This document shows, piece after piece, positions 17,086-26,492 of a DNA stretch of 64,000 nucleotides. The stretch spans positions 2,046,001-2,110,000 of the forward strand of contig NZ_CP044218.1 in assembly GCF_008727715.1 (NCBI RefSeq), in the 5' to 3' direction. The position numbers and the translations under genes were made by a program. The DNA comes from Mesorhizobium terrae (lineage in GTDB: Bacteria > Pseudomonadota > Alphaproteobacteria > Rhizobiales > Rhizobiaceae). How positions within the stretch are numbered: the first letter of the stretch is position 1; the number at the start of each line of letters is the position of its first letter. Below the pieces are notes generated by a model. It was given only the letters and a program-made list of their open reading frames with translations, searched no databases and was not told where the DNA came from.

Positions 17086-18909
17086 ATGAACATCCGCAAT
17101 ATCGCGATCATCGCGCACGTCGACCATGGCAAGACCACGCTGGTCGACCAGCTTCTCAAGCAATCCGGCTCGTTCCGCGAGAACCAGCGCGTCGCCGAAC
17201 GCGCGATGGATTCGAACGATCTCGAAAAGGAACGCGGCATCACCATCCTGGCCAAGGCGACTTCGGTCGACTGGAAGGACACCCGCATCAACATCGTCGA
17301 CACTCCCGGCCACGCCGACTTCGGCGGTGAGGTCGAGCGCATCCTGTCGATGGTGGATTCGGCCATCGTTCTGGTCGACGCCGCCGAAGGCCCGATGCCG
17401 CAGACCAAGTTCGTCGTCGGCAAGGCGCTCAAGGTCGGGTTGAAGCCGATCGTCGTCATCAACAAGATCGACCGCCCGGATGGCCGCCACCAGGAAGTCA
17501 TCAACGAGGTGTTCGACCTGTTCGCGGCGCTCGACGCCACCGACGAACAGCTCGATTTCCCGATCCTCTACGGTTCGGGCCGCGATGGCTGGGTCTCCGA
17601 GAACCCGGAAGGCCCGAAGGACCAGGGCCTGGCGCCGCTGTTCGACCTCGTGCTCAAGCATGTGCCGGCGCCGACGGTTCACCCCGGCCCGTTCCGCATG
17701 ATCGGCACCATCCTCGAGGCCAACCCGTTCCTCGGCCGCATCATCACCGGCCGCATCCACTCCGGCACGCTGAAGCCGAATCAGGCAGTCAAGGTGCTGC
17801 ACCATGACGGCTCGCTTCTGGAAAACGGCCGCGTCTCCAAGATCCTGGCCTTCCGGGGCCTCGAGCGCCAGCCGATCGAAGAAGCGCAGGCAGGCGACAT
17901 CGTCGCCATCGCCGGCCTGTCGAAGGGCACCGTCGCCGACACTTTCTGCGACCCGGCCGTGACCGAGCCGCTGCACGCCCAGCCGATCGATCCGCCGACC
18001 GTCACCATGTCCTTCATCGTCAACGATTCGCCGCTGGCCGGCACCGAGGGCGACAAGGTCACCAGCCGCGTCATCCGCGACCGCCTGATGAAGGAAGCGG
18101 AAGGCAACGTCGCGCTCAAGATCGAGGAATCGGCCGACAAGGATTCGTTCTACGTGTCGGGCCGCGGCGAATTGCAGCTTGCCGTGCTGATCGAGACGAT
18201 GCGCCGCGAAGGTTTCGAGCTTGCCGTGTCGCGTCCGCGCGTCGTTATGCAGAAGGACGAGAACGGCGAGTTGCTGGAGCCGGTCGAAGAGGTCGTCATC
18301 GACGTCGATGAGGAGCATGCCGGCGTCGTTGTGCAGAAGATGTCGGAGCGTAAGGCCGAAATGGTCGAACTGCGTCCTTCGGGCGGCAACCGCCAGCGCC
18401 TGGTGTTCCATGCGCCGACGCGCGGCCTGATCGGCTACCAGTCCGAACTTCTGACCGACACGCGCGGCACTGCGGTGATGAACCGTCTGTTCCACTCCTA
18501 CCAGCCCTACAAGGGCGAACTGCCCGGCCGCACCAACGGCGTTCTGATCTCCAACGAGCAGGGCGAAGCCGTGGCCTATGCGATGTGGAACCTGGAAGAC
18601 CGCGGCCCGATGGTCATCGACGCCGGCGTCAAGGTCTATCAGGGCATGATCATCGGCATCCACTCCAGAGACAACGACCTCGAGGTCAATGTGCTGAAGG
18701 GCAAGAAGCTGACCAACATCCGCGCCGCCGGCAAGGATGAAGCGGTCAAGCTGACGCCGCCGATCCGCATGACGCTGGAGCGCGCGCTGGCCTGGATCCA
18801 GGACGACGAGCTGGTCGAGGTGACGCCGAAGACCATTCGCCTGCGCAAGCTCTATCTCGACCCGAACGAGCGCAAGCGCTTCGAGAAGTCGAAGGTCAGC
18901 GCGGCCTGA
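17086..18909 (+). CDS. typA: TypA/BipA ribosome-associated GTPase
   Basis: The 607-residue translational GTPase acts on the ribosome, mainly in stress and cold adaptation and 50S assembly. The G1 motif AHVDHGKTT is at residues 10-18, G3 is DTPGHADFGGEVER, G4 is NKIDRPDGR, and the effector region EKERGITILAK is intact. The BipA-specific C terminus (GELPGRTNGVLISNEQGEAV, LKGKKLTNIRA) is complete. The ATG at 17086 begins the conserved MNIRNIAIIAH; a start at 17056 would add ten unconserved residues. A strong terminator follows at 18919-18944. Stands alone. Confidence 0.97.
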   Translation: MNIRNIAIIAHVDHGKTTLVDQLLKQSGSFRENQRVAERAMDSNDLEKERGITILAKATSVDWKDTRINIVDTPGHADFGGEVERILSMVDSAIVLVDAAEGPMPQTKFVVGKALKVGLKPIVVINKIDRPDGRHQEVINEVFDLFAALDATDEQLDFPILYGSGRDGWVSENPEGPKDQGLAPLFDLVLKHVPAPTVHPGPFRMIGTILEANPFLGRIITGRIHSGTLKPNQAVKVLHHDGSLLENGRVSKILAFRGLERQPIEEAQAGDIVAIAGLSKGTVADTFCDPAVTEPLHAQPIDPPTVTMSFIVNDSPLAGTEGDKVTSRVIRDRLMKEAEGNVALKIEESADKDSFYVSGRGELQLAVLIETMRREGFELAVSRPRVVMQKDENGELLEPVEEVVIDVDEEHAGVVVQKMSERKAEMVELRPSGGNRQRLVFHAPTRGLIGYQSELLTDTRGTAVMNRLFHSYQPYKGELPGRTNGVLISNEQGEAVAYAMWNLEDRGPMVIDAGVKVYQGMIIGIHSRDNDLEVNVLKGKKLTNIRAAGKDEAVKLTPPIRMTLERALAWIQDDELVEVTPKTIRLRKLYLDPNERKRFEKSKVSAA

Positions 18910-18918
18910 TGCTTTCAG

Positions 18919-18944
18919 AAAGGGCGGGGATTTCCCCGCCCTTT
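18919..18944. terminator. Terminator of typA, also usable by the DUF1062 gene
   Basis: A 12-bp perfect stem aaagggcgggga / tccccgcccttt with a very short loop is followed by tttt on the plus strand, ten bases after the typA stop. The mirror strand also has a short A/T tail, so it can serve the convergent DUF1062 gene. Confidence 0.85.
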
Positions 18945-18970
18945 TCATTTTCACCGCCGGATCGACGTCA

Positions 18971-19588
18971 TCATTCCGGTAGCGCATTGCGCAGGATCGC
19001 CTCCGCCGCGCTGTCTCCATCCAACTCGATCTCGACAAGCAACCCGTCGCGCACCGCCCGGTTGAGCTTGCCGGTCGTCCTGATCCTTGCCCGGTCGGCC
19101 AAGGCGGCCATGCGGCTGCGCGACAGGCCGAGTTCCGTCGCCAACAGGCGATCCAGCCGCAGGGAGACGGGATCGGGGGCGGCCAGCACAATCTCCAGCC
19201 GCGTCGGCGCATGCCCCGATCCGTCAAGGCGCTCCTTGCGGACGGCGACGTTCGCGAACTCCTCGACCCGCGACGTGTTGCGGCGCAGGGCGATGACATC
19301 GAATGCACAACGCCGCGCCAGCTTGGGATCGTTGCTTTCCAGTGCCGAAAGCAGATCGACGTCGATGTCGTGCGCGTTGCGGCGCTCGAACAACGTGTGG
19401 TTCCAGGTGTCGTCGCAGGCCGAGCATTTGTAGACGAGCCAGGCGTCGAGGCGCCTGCCATTGGCATTCAGCCGGAATTTGCCGCTGCAACGGAACGGCC
19501 GCTGGGCACCACAGCGTGCGCAGGCGCGCCAGGGCTCGGGGAAACGATCTGCAATAAGGGTCCATCGAACGCGGAGCGTGAACGACAT
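18971..19588 (-). CDS. DUF1062 protein with zinc ribbon and S4-like C terminus
   Basis: This 205-residue protein fits DUF1062. The N-terminal part has a probable four-cysteine zinc ribbon (C23/C26 and C55/C58, with a further C34). The C-terminal part (about 143-188, LRLDRLLATELGLSRSRMAA, RARIRTTGKLNRAVRDG, LLVEIEL) closely resembles an S4 RNA-binding domain in pattern, which suggests binding to RNA or ribosomes. That assignment is mine from the sequence pattern and needs profile testing. Convergent with typA; sharing of function is not shown. ATG at 19588. Confidence 0.8.
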   Translation of the reverse strand: MSFTLRVRWTLIADRFPEPWRACARCGAQRPFRCSGKFRLNANGRRLDAWLVYKCSACDDTWNHTLFERRNAHDIDVDLLSALESNDPKLARRCAFDVIALRRNTSRVEEFANVAVRKERLDGSGHAPTRLEIVLAAPDPVSLRLDRLLATELGLSRSRMAALADRARIRTTGKLNRAVRDGLLVEIELDGDSAAEAILRNALPE

Positions 19589-20157
19589 GCCGGTTGGTCC
19601 TTCCCGTTGGGAAGTCCGTCCGAGCGACGATGAGCGAGGTGCCTCGAGCGGAGGCGCGGAATGGCGTTCGTGTGGAGATCAGGCGACGTGCCTGCGGCTC
19701 TGGCGCCGGGGCGCTGGCCAAACCGGTCTCGAACCGCCACAGGAACGAACGCAATCAAAAACGGCAACGCTCGCGCGCTGCCATGCGAGTTCAGGGAGAG
19801 CTGACGAGACCGGTGATTACGATGGCAAAGTCGGTAGCCTGAGGCTGATGAAGATGCGCGTTCCTAGCGGGTGGCATGGGCGAGATCAAGCGCACGTTTG
19901 ACGCCGCCAGCTGTCGTGTAGCCAAATCTATTCGTTGCCACGCCTGCTTTCGCAATCTGGCTCATTGTCAAAGAACGCCCCCTTTTTTGGGGGGAAGTCG
20001 GGAAACCATGCCGGAACGCCGACACGCCGTCGCGGTGCGGGATTCTGGCGGCCGGACCCGCCAGGCCGGTTTTCAATCGACAGCGGAACGTCGTTTGCTT
20101 GCGTCCGGTGTCGATCCGCCTATTCTCCAGACGACAATGGTCGGTTTGGAGCCCGTC
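19589..20157. other. 569-base region without a convincing gene
   Basis: Several short open frames exist on both strands, but none has a family match, a clear ribosome site and typical codon use. A 33-codon frame on the minus strand (about 19864-19965, MSQIAKAGVATNRFGYTTAG...) could be a gene remnant. A C5-T6-G5 hairpin lies at about 19978-19993. The right end should contain the promoter of the LysE gene, whose ATG at 20158 has ggag seven bases upstream. Confidence 0.45.
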
Positions 20158-20772
20158 ATGACCTTTACCTCGCTTCTCATCTTCGCCGGTGCTTTGCTGG
20201 TTGCGGCCGGTTCGCCGGGGCCGTCGATCGCGGCATTGGTGGCAAGGGTGATCTCGAAGGGCTTTCGCGATGTGTTCCCGTTCCTGGCCGCCATGTGGAT
20301 CGGCGAGGCGATCTGGCTTTCCTTCGCCGTCTTCGGCCTGGCCATGGTGGCGCAGACCTTCCACCTCGCCTTCGTTGCGGTGAAATGGCTTGGTGTCGCC
20401 TATCTCGCCTATCTTGCCTGGAAGATGTGGACGGCGCCGGTCGACACCACCGGCGGTTCGCTGCCGAAGGATGATTCGCCGGCGAAACTCTTCATGGCCG
20501 GCATGGCGGTGACGCTCGGCAACCCCAAGATCATGATGTTCTACCTGGCGCTCCTGCCGACTATCATCGATCTCGCCTCGGTGAGCGTCGTCGGCTGGAT
20601 GGAGCTGACCGCAACCATGGCGGTGGTGCTGATCGCCATCGATCTCGCCTGGGTGCTGGCGGCCGCGCAGGCACGTAGGCTCCTGAAAAGCCAGCGCGCC
20701 ATGAAGATCGCCAACCGTATCTCGGCCGGCACCATGGCCGGGGCGGCGGCGGCGATCGCGGCGCGCAGCTGA
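20158..20772 (+). CDS. LysE/RhtB family exporter
   Basis: A 204-residue inner-membrane amino-acid exporter with six predicted helices. N-terminal AGSPGPSIAALVARVISKGF matches the conserved SPGP motif of LysE/RhtB; the central MAGMAVTLGNPKIMMFYLALLP is the family's GNPK motif. The family exports amino acids such as lysine, homoserine or threonine, but the substrate here is unknown. ATG at 20158 has ggag upstream; an ATG at 20137 is in frame but less well placed. Single gene, followed by the RIME-like repeat. Confidence 0.88.
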   Translation: MTFTSLLIFAGALLVAAGSPGPSIAALVARVISKGFRDVFPFLAAMWIGEAIWLSFAVFGLAMVAQTFHLAFVAVKWLGVAYLAYLAWKMWTAPVDTTGGSLPKDDSPAKLFMAGMAVTLGNPKIMMFYLALLPTIIDLASVSVVGWMELTATMAVVLIAIDLAWVLAAAQARRLLKSQRAMKIANRISAGTMAGAAAAIAARS

Positions 20773-20782
20773 ATTTCTTTCT

Positions 20783-20908
20783 ACCTTCTCCCCGTTCACG
20801 GGGAGAAGGTGGCCCGAAGGGTCGGATGAGGGGCTGCGCCTGCCTTTCGAAAGTTAGCTCCGCCCCTCATCTGCCCGCCGGCATCTTTTCCTGTTCACGG
20901 GGTGAAGA
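20783..20908. repeat. RIME-like palindromic intergenic repeat, copy 1
   Basis: The left half (20783-20840) contains a near-perfect hairpin, ccttctccccg-ttca-cggggagaagg, then ggcccgaagggtcggatgag. The right half (about 20859-20908) is a degenerate inverted copy (cgcccctcatctgcc...ttcacggggtgaag). A second copy is at 32437-32489. Resemblance to rhizobial RIME elements is from memory. Both copies lie between convergent genes, so the hairpin may end transcription of both. Confidence 0.7.
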
Positions 20909-20911
20909 GCG

Positions 20912-21475
20912 CTACCGCGCCATCGCGTGATATTCGTCGTTCGGGCGCATATCGATGGCAGCGGCGACGCGGTTCGACATGTTGAAGAAGGCGGCGGTCG
21001 AGGCGATGTCCCAGATGTCGCGGTTCGAGAAGCCGGCCTTGCGCAATGTTTCGCGGTCGGCCTCGACGATCTTTGCCGGCTGCTCGGTCAGCTTGACCGC
21101 GAATTCCAGCATGGCGCGCTGCTTGTCCGACAGATCGGCGGCGCGGAAATTCATCACCATCATCTCGCCGAAGGCCGGATCGCCCGACAATTGCCGCACC
21201 GCCGCGCCATGCGCGGTCAGGCAATAATAGCAGTGGTTGATCGATGAGACGACGACCGCGATCATCTCGCGTTCGAGCTTGGTGAGGCCGGAATCGCCCA
21301 GCATCAGATCGTTATAGGTGTCGGTGAAGGCGCGCAGCTTCTTCTCGTCGAAGGCGTAGGCCTTCAGCACATTGGGCACGAGGCCGAGTTTTTCCTCGCA
21401 TTTGGCGAAATAGGCCTGCGTGGCTTCGCTGAGTTCGGCTTGCGGCAAATCCAGCGCGGTGATCTTTTCGGCCAT
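20912..21475 (-). CDS. AhpD-like carboxymuconolactone decarboxylase-family (peroxidase-related) protein
   Basis: A 187-residue helical protein of the AhpD/CMD superfamily. It has the redox motif C82-YY-C85 with H89 (INHCYYCLTAHGAAVR), the essential CxxC...H of alkylhydroperoxidase-like members, plus the C-terminal GFSNRDIWDIASTAAFFNMSNRVA stretch typical of peroxidase-related enzymes. It may remove organic peroxides with a thiol partner. The partner is not encoded nearby. It is divergent from the large glutamate dehydrogenase gene. ATG at 21475 has gggaga upstream. Nothing missing. Confidence 0.88.
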   Translation of the reverse strand: MAEKITALDLPQAELSEATQAYFAKCEEKLGLVPNVLKAYAFDEKKLRAFTDTYNDLMLGDSGLTKLEREMIAVVVSSINHCYYCLTAHGAAVRQLSGDPAFGEMMVMNFRAADLSDKQRAMLEFAVKLTEQPAKIVEADRETLRKAGFSNRDIWDIASTAAFFNMSNRVAAAIDMRPNDEYHAMAR

Positions 21476-21615
21476 GGCATTCTCTCCCGGATGCGAGCTG
21501 CAAATTTATTGTGCAGACGGCATTTTTCTTAGGCAGCCGTCAAACCTTTGTCGCCAAAAGGCGTTCATCTGCTACGATAGTAGCAATGCAGCCTATGGCG
21601 GAGGAAAATCGCATC

Positions 21616-24600
21616 ATGGCCAGCCTGAAGTCCGCGTCCAAGCCGAAAAAATCGACAATGGCGAAGGGAGGTGCGACGAAGGAAGGTCAAAAGCCGGGAC
21701 GGCTCGCGGATTTTCTCCTGGCAAGAGCGCCCTCCGAAGACGTTGCCGCCTATGAGGCGGCCGACCTCGCCCGAGCCGCCGAACTCGCAGAAAAAGCGGT
21801 TGCCCGCCACAAGAAGGGCGAGAGCATCGTTGCCGTCGATGCGGCTTCCGGCGTGTCGCGGCAGGGCCGGCCGGTGACGGTCATCACCGTCGTCAACGAC
21901 AACATGCCGTTCCTGTTCGATTCGATCCTTGGCGAGATCACCGAGACGGCCGGCGAGCCGACGCTGGTCACCCATCCGGTCATCGCGGTCAGGCATTCCA
22001 AGACCGGCGTCGCCGAGATCGTCGGCGACGGCAGCCTGGTCAAGGAAGACGCCGGGCTCGACAAGGTCAGCGTCGTGCATGTCCATATTGGTCGGCTCGG
22101 CGAAGAGACCGCCGCGGCACTTGGCGCGCGGTTGACGAAGATGCTGGCGCAAGTGCGCGCCGCCGTTACCGACTGGAAACCGATGCTGGCCAGGCTCGAC
22201 CAGGCGATCTCGGAATTCCGCTATGCGCCGGTGCCGCTCGACAAGAAACACGTGGCCGAAGGCATCGCCTTCCTCGAATGGCTGCGCGACGACAATTTCA
22301 CCTTCCTCGGTATGCGCGAGTTCACCTATTCCGGCGGCGAGAAGAGCGGCACGCTGGAGCGCGCCGACAAGCCGGGGCTGGGCATCCTTGCCGATCCCGA
22401 CGTGCTGGTGCTGCGGCGCGGCACCGAAGCGGTGACGACGACGCCGGAAATCCGTGCCTTCCTGCACGGGCCGGAGCCGCTGATCGTCACCAAGGCCAAC
22501 GCCAAGTCGGTGGTGCACCGGCGCATCTATCTCGACTATGTCGGGGTCAAGACCTACGACAAGAACGGCAAGCTGGCGGGCGAACTGCGCATCGTGGGCC
22601 TGTTCACTTCCACCGCCTATACGCGCTCGGTGATGAAGATCCCCTATCTGCGCTCCAAGGCGGAAACGGTGATCGCCAAATCCGGCCTCAATCCGGACGA
22701 CCATTCCGGCAAGGCCCTGATCAATGTGCTGGAGAGTTATCCGCGCGACGAGCTGTTCCAGGTGCCGGTGCCGATCCTGCGCAAGCATGCCGAGGCGATC
22801 CTCGGCCTGATCGAGCGGCCGCGCGTGCGTGCGCTGGTGCGCGCCGATCAATTCGACCGCTTCGTCTCCATCCTCGTTTTCGTGCCACGCGATCGTTACG
22901 ACAGCGTTGTACGCGAGAAGGTGGGCGCCTATCTGAAGACGGTTTTCGACGGTCGTTTGTCGGCTTACTATCCGGCTTTCCCTGAAGGCGGGCTGGCGCG
23001 TGTCCATTTCATCATCGGCCGGTCCGGCGGCAAGACGCCGAAGGTCGAGCAGGAGACGGTCGAGGCGGCGATCCGCGACATCGTGCGGACCTGGGAAGAT
23101 GCGCTGGCCGAAGCCGCCGAGGCCGGCGGCAACGATCCGGCATTGAAGGCGATCGCCGCGCGCTTCCCGGAAAGCTATCGCGATTCGTTCTCGCCCGCCG
23201 TGGCGCTGGTGGACGCGGCGCGCATCGCCAGGATCAACGCCGAAAACCCGATCGCCATCGACTATTACCGCGACGCCGGCCAGGCGCCGGAACAGGCTTC
23301 GCTGAAGATCTATCATCACGGCAGCCCGGTGGCGCTGTCCAGGCGCGTGCCGGTTCTGGAGAACATCGGCTTCCGCGTCATCAGCGAACGCACCTTCGAG
23401 GTGGGCGAGAATGGCGACCGCGTCTTCATCCACGACATGGAACTGGAAAATGCCTATGGCCGGCCGATCGATCTTGCCGATGGCGGCGGCCTGTTCGAGG
23501 ACGCGTTCCTGGCGGTGTGGCGCGGCGACATCGACAATGACGGCTATAACGGGCTCGCCCAGACCGCCGGCCTGTGGTCGCACGAGGTTCTGGTGCTGCG
23601 CGCCTATGGCCGCTACCTGCAGCAGGCGGGCATTCCGCAGAGCCAGGATTTCATCGCGGCCGCGCTCAACCGCTATCCCGACATCGCGCGCGGCCTGCAT
23701 GCGCTGTTCGTCGCCCGGCTGGGGCCGGCCGCTACCGGCGAGGGCGTAACGACGGCGAAACACCTCAAGGCCAAGATCAAGGATGCGCTGGAAGACGTTC
23801 CCAACATCGACGACGACACCATCATCCGCCGCTATCTCAACCTGATCGAATCCTCGCTGCGGACCAACCACTTCGTCCCGGCTAAGAAGGAGCGCGGCCA
23901 GTCGCTGGCGATCAAGCTCGAGTCGCGCGCCGTCGAAGGTCTGCCGGAGCCGCGGCCATGGCGCGAAATCTTCGTCTACGGTTCCGAGGTGGAAGGCGTG
24001 CACCTGCGCTTCGGCCCGGTGGCGCGCGGCGGCCTGCGCTGGTCGGACCGGGCGCAGGACTATCGCACCGAGGTGCTCGGCCTGGTCAAGGCGCAGCAGG
24101 TGAAGAACGCCGTCATCGTGCCGGTGGGCGCCAAGGGCGGCTTCTTCCCGAAGCGCCTGCCGCCGGCCAGCCAGCGCGACCTGTGGTTCGAGGCGGGCCG
24201 GCAGGCCTATATCAACTTCGTCTCCAGCCTGCTGTCGATCACCGACAATATCGGCGTCGACAGTGTCATCCCGCCGGTCGACGTGATCCGGCACGACAAG
24301 GACGATCCTTATTTCGTCGTCGCCGCCGACAAGGGCACGGCGACCTTCTCCGACACCGCCAACGCGATTTCGGAAAAGCATGGCTTCTGGCTGGACGATG
24401 CCTTCGCTTCCGGCGGCTCGGCCGGTTATGACCACAAGAAGATGGGCATCACCGCCAAGGGCGCCTGGGAAGCGGTGAAGCGGCATTTCCGCGAGATCAA
24501 CCGCGACATCCAGACCTCGCCTTTCACCGTGGTGGGCGTCGGCGACATGTCGGGCGACGTGTTCGGCAACGGCATGCTTTTGTCGGAGCAGACCAAGCTG

Positions 24601-26412
24601 ATCGCCGCCTTCGATCATCGCGACATCTTCATCGATCCGGAACCGGACATGGCCGCCTCCTTCGCTGAGCGCAAGCGCATGTTCGACCTGCCGCGCTCGA
24701 GTTGGCAGGATTATGACAAGTCGAAGCTGTCGGCGGGCGGCATCGTCGTCTCGCGCAACCAGAAATCGATCACGCTGCCGGCGGACGCCGCCGCCGCGAT
24801 CGGGCTCGCCAAGACGACCGCGACGCCGGCCGAGATCATGACCGCCATCCTCAAGGCGCCGGTCGATCTTCTGTGGTTCGGCGGCATCGGCACCTATGTG
24901 AAGGCGTCGAGCGAGACCAACCAGGACGCGGGCGACCGCGCCAACGATCCGATCCGCGTCAACGCGATCGACGTGCGCGCCAAGGTGATCGGCGAGGGCG
25001 CCAATCTCGGCGTCACCCAGCGCGCCCGCATCGAGTTTGGTCTCGCCGGCGGCCGCAACAATTCCGACGCCATCGACAATTCCGGCGGCGTCAATTGCTC
25101 GGACGTCGAGGTCAACATCAAGATCGCGCTGGCCTCGGCCATGCGCAAGGGTTCGCTGGCGCGGCCGGCGCGCAACAAGCTCTTGGCCGAGATGACCGAC
25201 GAGGTCAGCGGGCTGGTGCTGGCCAACAATTACGAGCAGACGCTGGCGCTTTCGCTGGCCCGCAAGCGCGGCCTGGCTGACATCGCCCATCAAGGCCGCT
25301 TCATGGCGGCGCTCGAGGCGCGCGGCCTGCTCGACCGCGCGGTCGAGACGCTGCCTTCGCCGGCCGCGCTGGCCGACCGCGAGGCGCGCGGCGAACCGCT
25401 GACCAGGGCCGAGCTCGGCGTGCTGCTCGCCTATGCCAAGATCGTGCTGTTCTCCGATATCGTTGCTTCCGACGTGCCGGACGATCAGCAGTTCGACGCC
25501 GATCTGATGGGATATTTCCCGGACCGCATGGCCAGGAAGTTCGCGGCCGAAATCCATGGCCACAGGCTGCGCCGCGAAATCATCGCCCGCGTCGTCGCAA
25601 ACGATCTGGTCAATCGCGGCGGGCCTTCCTTCACCAACCGGCTGATGGAGGCAACCGGCCGCAGCGCCGCCGACGTGGTGCGCACCTTCGCGGTGATCCG
25701 CGCCGGCTTCGGATTGTCGGCGCTCTATCGCGAGATCGACGCGCTGGACAACAAGATCGACGGCCAGGTGCAGATCGATCTCTACCAGGTCGTAAGCCGG
25801 CTTATTTACGTGACCGCCGGCTGGTATCTGAAGAACGATACCGGGTCGGCGCCGCTTGGTCAGCGCATCGCCGAACTGCAGGAAGCGCGCAAGGCACTGG
25901 AGCCGAAGCTTGCCTCGCTGCTGTCGGATTTCTCGCGCGAGCGGCTGGAGGAGAAGCGGCACGGGCTGTTCAAGGTTGGCACGCCGGACCGTCTGGCGGA
26001 TCGGTTGGCGCTGGCCGATGTCGCCGAACTGATCCCCGACATCGCGCTCACCGCGCGGCTGGCCAATGCCGACATCGTCGCGGCCGCCAAGGCGTTCTTC
26101 GCCGTCAGCGAGGCGTTCCGCATTCCGCGCATTGAGGAAGCGGCGCGTTCGGTGACACCGCCGGACTATTACGACCAGCTGGCGCTTTCGCGGGCCACCG
26201 ACACGATCGGCGCGGCCAGGCGCGGCATCGCGGTGACGGCGCTGACCCAGCATGGCACGGCGGCCGATCCCGTCGCGACCTGGCTGGAAGCCGGCGGCGA
26301 ACGCATCAGCCGCGTGCGCGAGCGGCTGCAGGCGCTGACCGAGGGCGGCGAGATCACGGTGTCCAGGCTGTCGGTGGCGTCCGGGCTGATGAGCGACCTG
26401 ATCGGGGCGTAG
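21616..26412 (+). CDS. NAD-specific glutamate dehydrogenase, large (180 kDa) type
   Basis: A 1,598-residue enzyme of the large NAD-GDH class, which deaminates glutamate to 2-oxoglutarate during amino-acid catabolism. A long N-terminal regulatory region with ACT-like parts (PVTVITVVNDNMPFLFDSILGEI) precedes the catalytic core: GGLRWSDRAQDYRTEVLGLVKAQ near 805 with catalytic Lys in VPVGAKGGFFPKR, then the NAD-binding VVGVGDMSGDVFGNG near 970. Start is uncertain: ATG at 21616 has ggagg eleven bases upstream, but 21586 and 21595 are also in frame. The full-length antisense open frame is a coding shadow. Probably one gene alone. Confidence 0.95.
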   Translation: MASLKSASKPKKSTMAKGGATKEGQKPGRLADFLLARAPSEDVAAYEAADLARAAELAEKAVARHKKGESIVAVDAASGVSRQGRPVTVITVVNDNMPFLFDSILGEITETAGEPTLVTHPVIAVRHSKTGVAEIVGDGSLVKEDAGLDKVSVVHVHIGRLGEETAAALGARLTKMLAQVRAAVTDWKPMLARLDQAISEFRYAPVPLDKKHVAEGIAFLEWLRDDNFTFLGMREFTYSGGEKSGTLERADKPGLGILADPDVLVLRRGTEAVTTTPEIRAFLHGPEPLIVTKANAKSVVHRRIYLDYVGVKTYDKNGKLAGELRIVGLFTSTAYTRSVMKIPYLRSKAETVIAKSGLNPDDHSGKALINVLESYPRDELFQVPVPILRKHAEAILGLIERPRVRALVRADQFDRFVSILVFVPRDRYDSVVREKVGAYLKTVFDGRLSAYYPAFPEGGLARVHFIIGRSGGKTPKVEQETVEAAIRDIVRTWEDALAEAAEAGGNDPALKAIAARFPESYRDSFSPAVALVDAARIARINAENPIAIDYYRDAGQAPEQASLKIYHHGSPVALSRRVPVLENIGFRVISERTFEVGENGDRVFIHDMELENAYGRPIDLADGGGLFEDAFLAVWRGDIDNDGYNGLAQTAGLWSHEVLVLRAYGRYLQQAGIPQSQDFIAAALNRYPDIARGLHALFVARLGPAATGEGVTTAKHLKAKIKDALEDVPNIDDDTIIRRYLNLIESSLRTNHFVPAKKERGQSLAIKLESRAVEGLPEPRPWREIFVYGSEVEGVHLRFGPVARGGLRWSDRAQDYRTEVLGLVKAQQVKNAVIVPVGAKGGFFPKRLPPASQRDLWFEAGRQAYINFVSSLLSITDNIGVDSVIPPVDVIRHDKDDPYFVVAADKGTATFSDTANAISEKHGFWLDDAFASGGSAGYDHKKMGITAKGAWEAVKRHFREINRDIQTSPFTVVGVGDMSGDVFGNGMLLSEQTKLIAAFDHRDIFIDPEPDMAASFAERKRMFDLPRSSWQDYDKSKLSAGGIVVSRNQKSITLPADAAAAIGLAKTTATPAEIMTAILKAPVDLLWFGGIGTYVKASSETNQDAGDRANDPIRVNAIDVRAKVIGEGANLGVTQRARIEFGLAGGRNNSDAIDNSGGVNCSDVEVNIKIALASAMRKGSLARPARNKLLAEMTDEVSGLVLANNYEQTLALSLARKRGLADIAHQGRFMAALEARGLLDRAVETLPSPAALADREARGEPLTRAELGVLLAYAKIVLFSDIVASDVPDDQQFDADLMGYFPDRMARKFAAEIHGHRLRREIIARVVANDLVNRGGPSFTNRLMEATGRSAADVVRTFAVIRAGFGLSALYREIDALDNKIDGQVQIDLYQVVSRLIYVTAGWYLKNDTGSAPLGQRIAELQEARKALEPKLASLLSDFSRERLEEKRHGLFKVGTPDRLADRLALADVAELIPDIALTARLANADIVAAAKAFFAVSEAFRIPRIEEAARSVTPPDYYDQLALSRATDTIGAARRGIAVTALTQHGTAADPVATWLEAGGERISRVRERLQALTEGGEITVSRLSVASGLMSDLIGA

Positions 26413-26432
26413 GTAGCAACGTCGATTCTGTG

Positions 26433-26460
26433 GCGGCGGTGAGCTGAATGTCACCGCCGC
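26433..26460. terminator. Hairpin between gdh and the LysR gene
   Basis: A perfect 10-bp stem gcggcggtga / tcaccgccgc with an eight-base loop lies between convergent stops. There is no clear T-run, so termination is probable but not certain. Confidence 0.6.
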
Positions 26461-26492
26461 ACGCAATCTTCATTCCGGGCTAGCGGTTGCGC

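Noticed and set aside
16741..19467. A 908-codon minus-strand frame across typA
   Set aside because: It is antisense to an intact typA and overlaps the DUF1062 gene in another frame; no domain is seen.
21565..26466. A 1,633-codon open frame antisense to glutamate dehydrogenase
   Set aside because: Its protein is a codon shadow of a GC-rich gene, with low-complexity Arg/Gly/His-rich sequence and no recognisable domain. The plus-strand frame has clear catalytic motifs.
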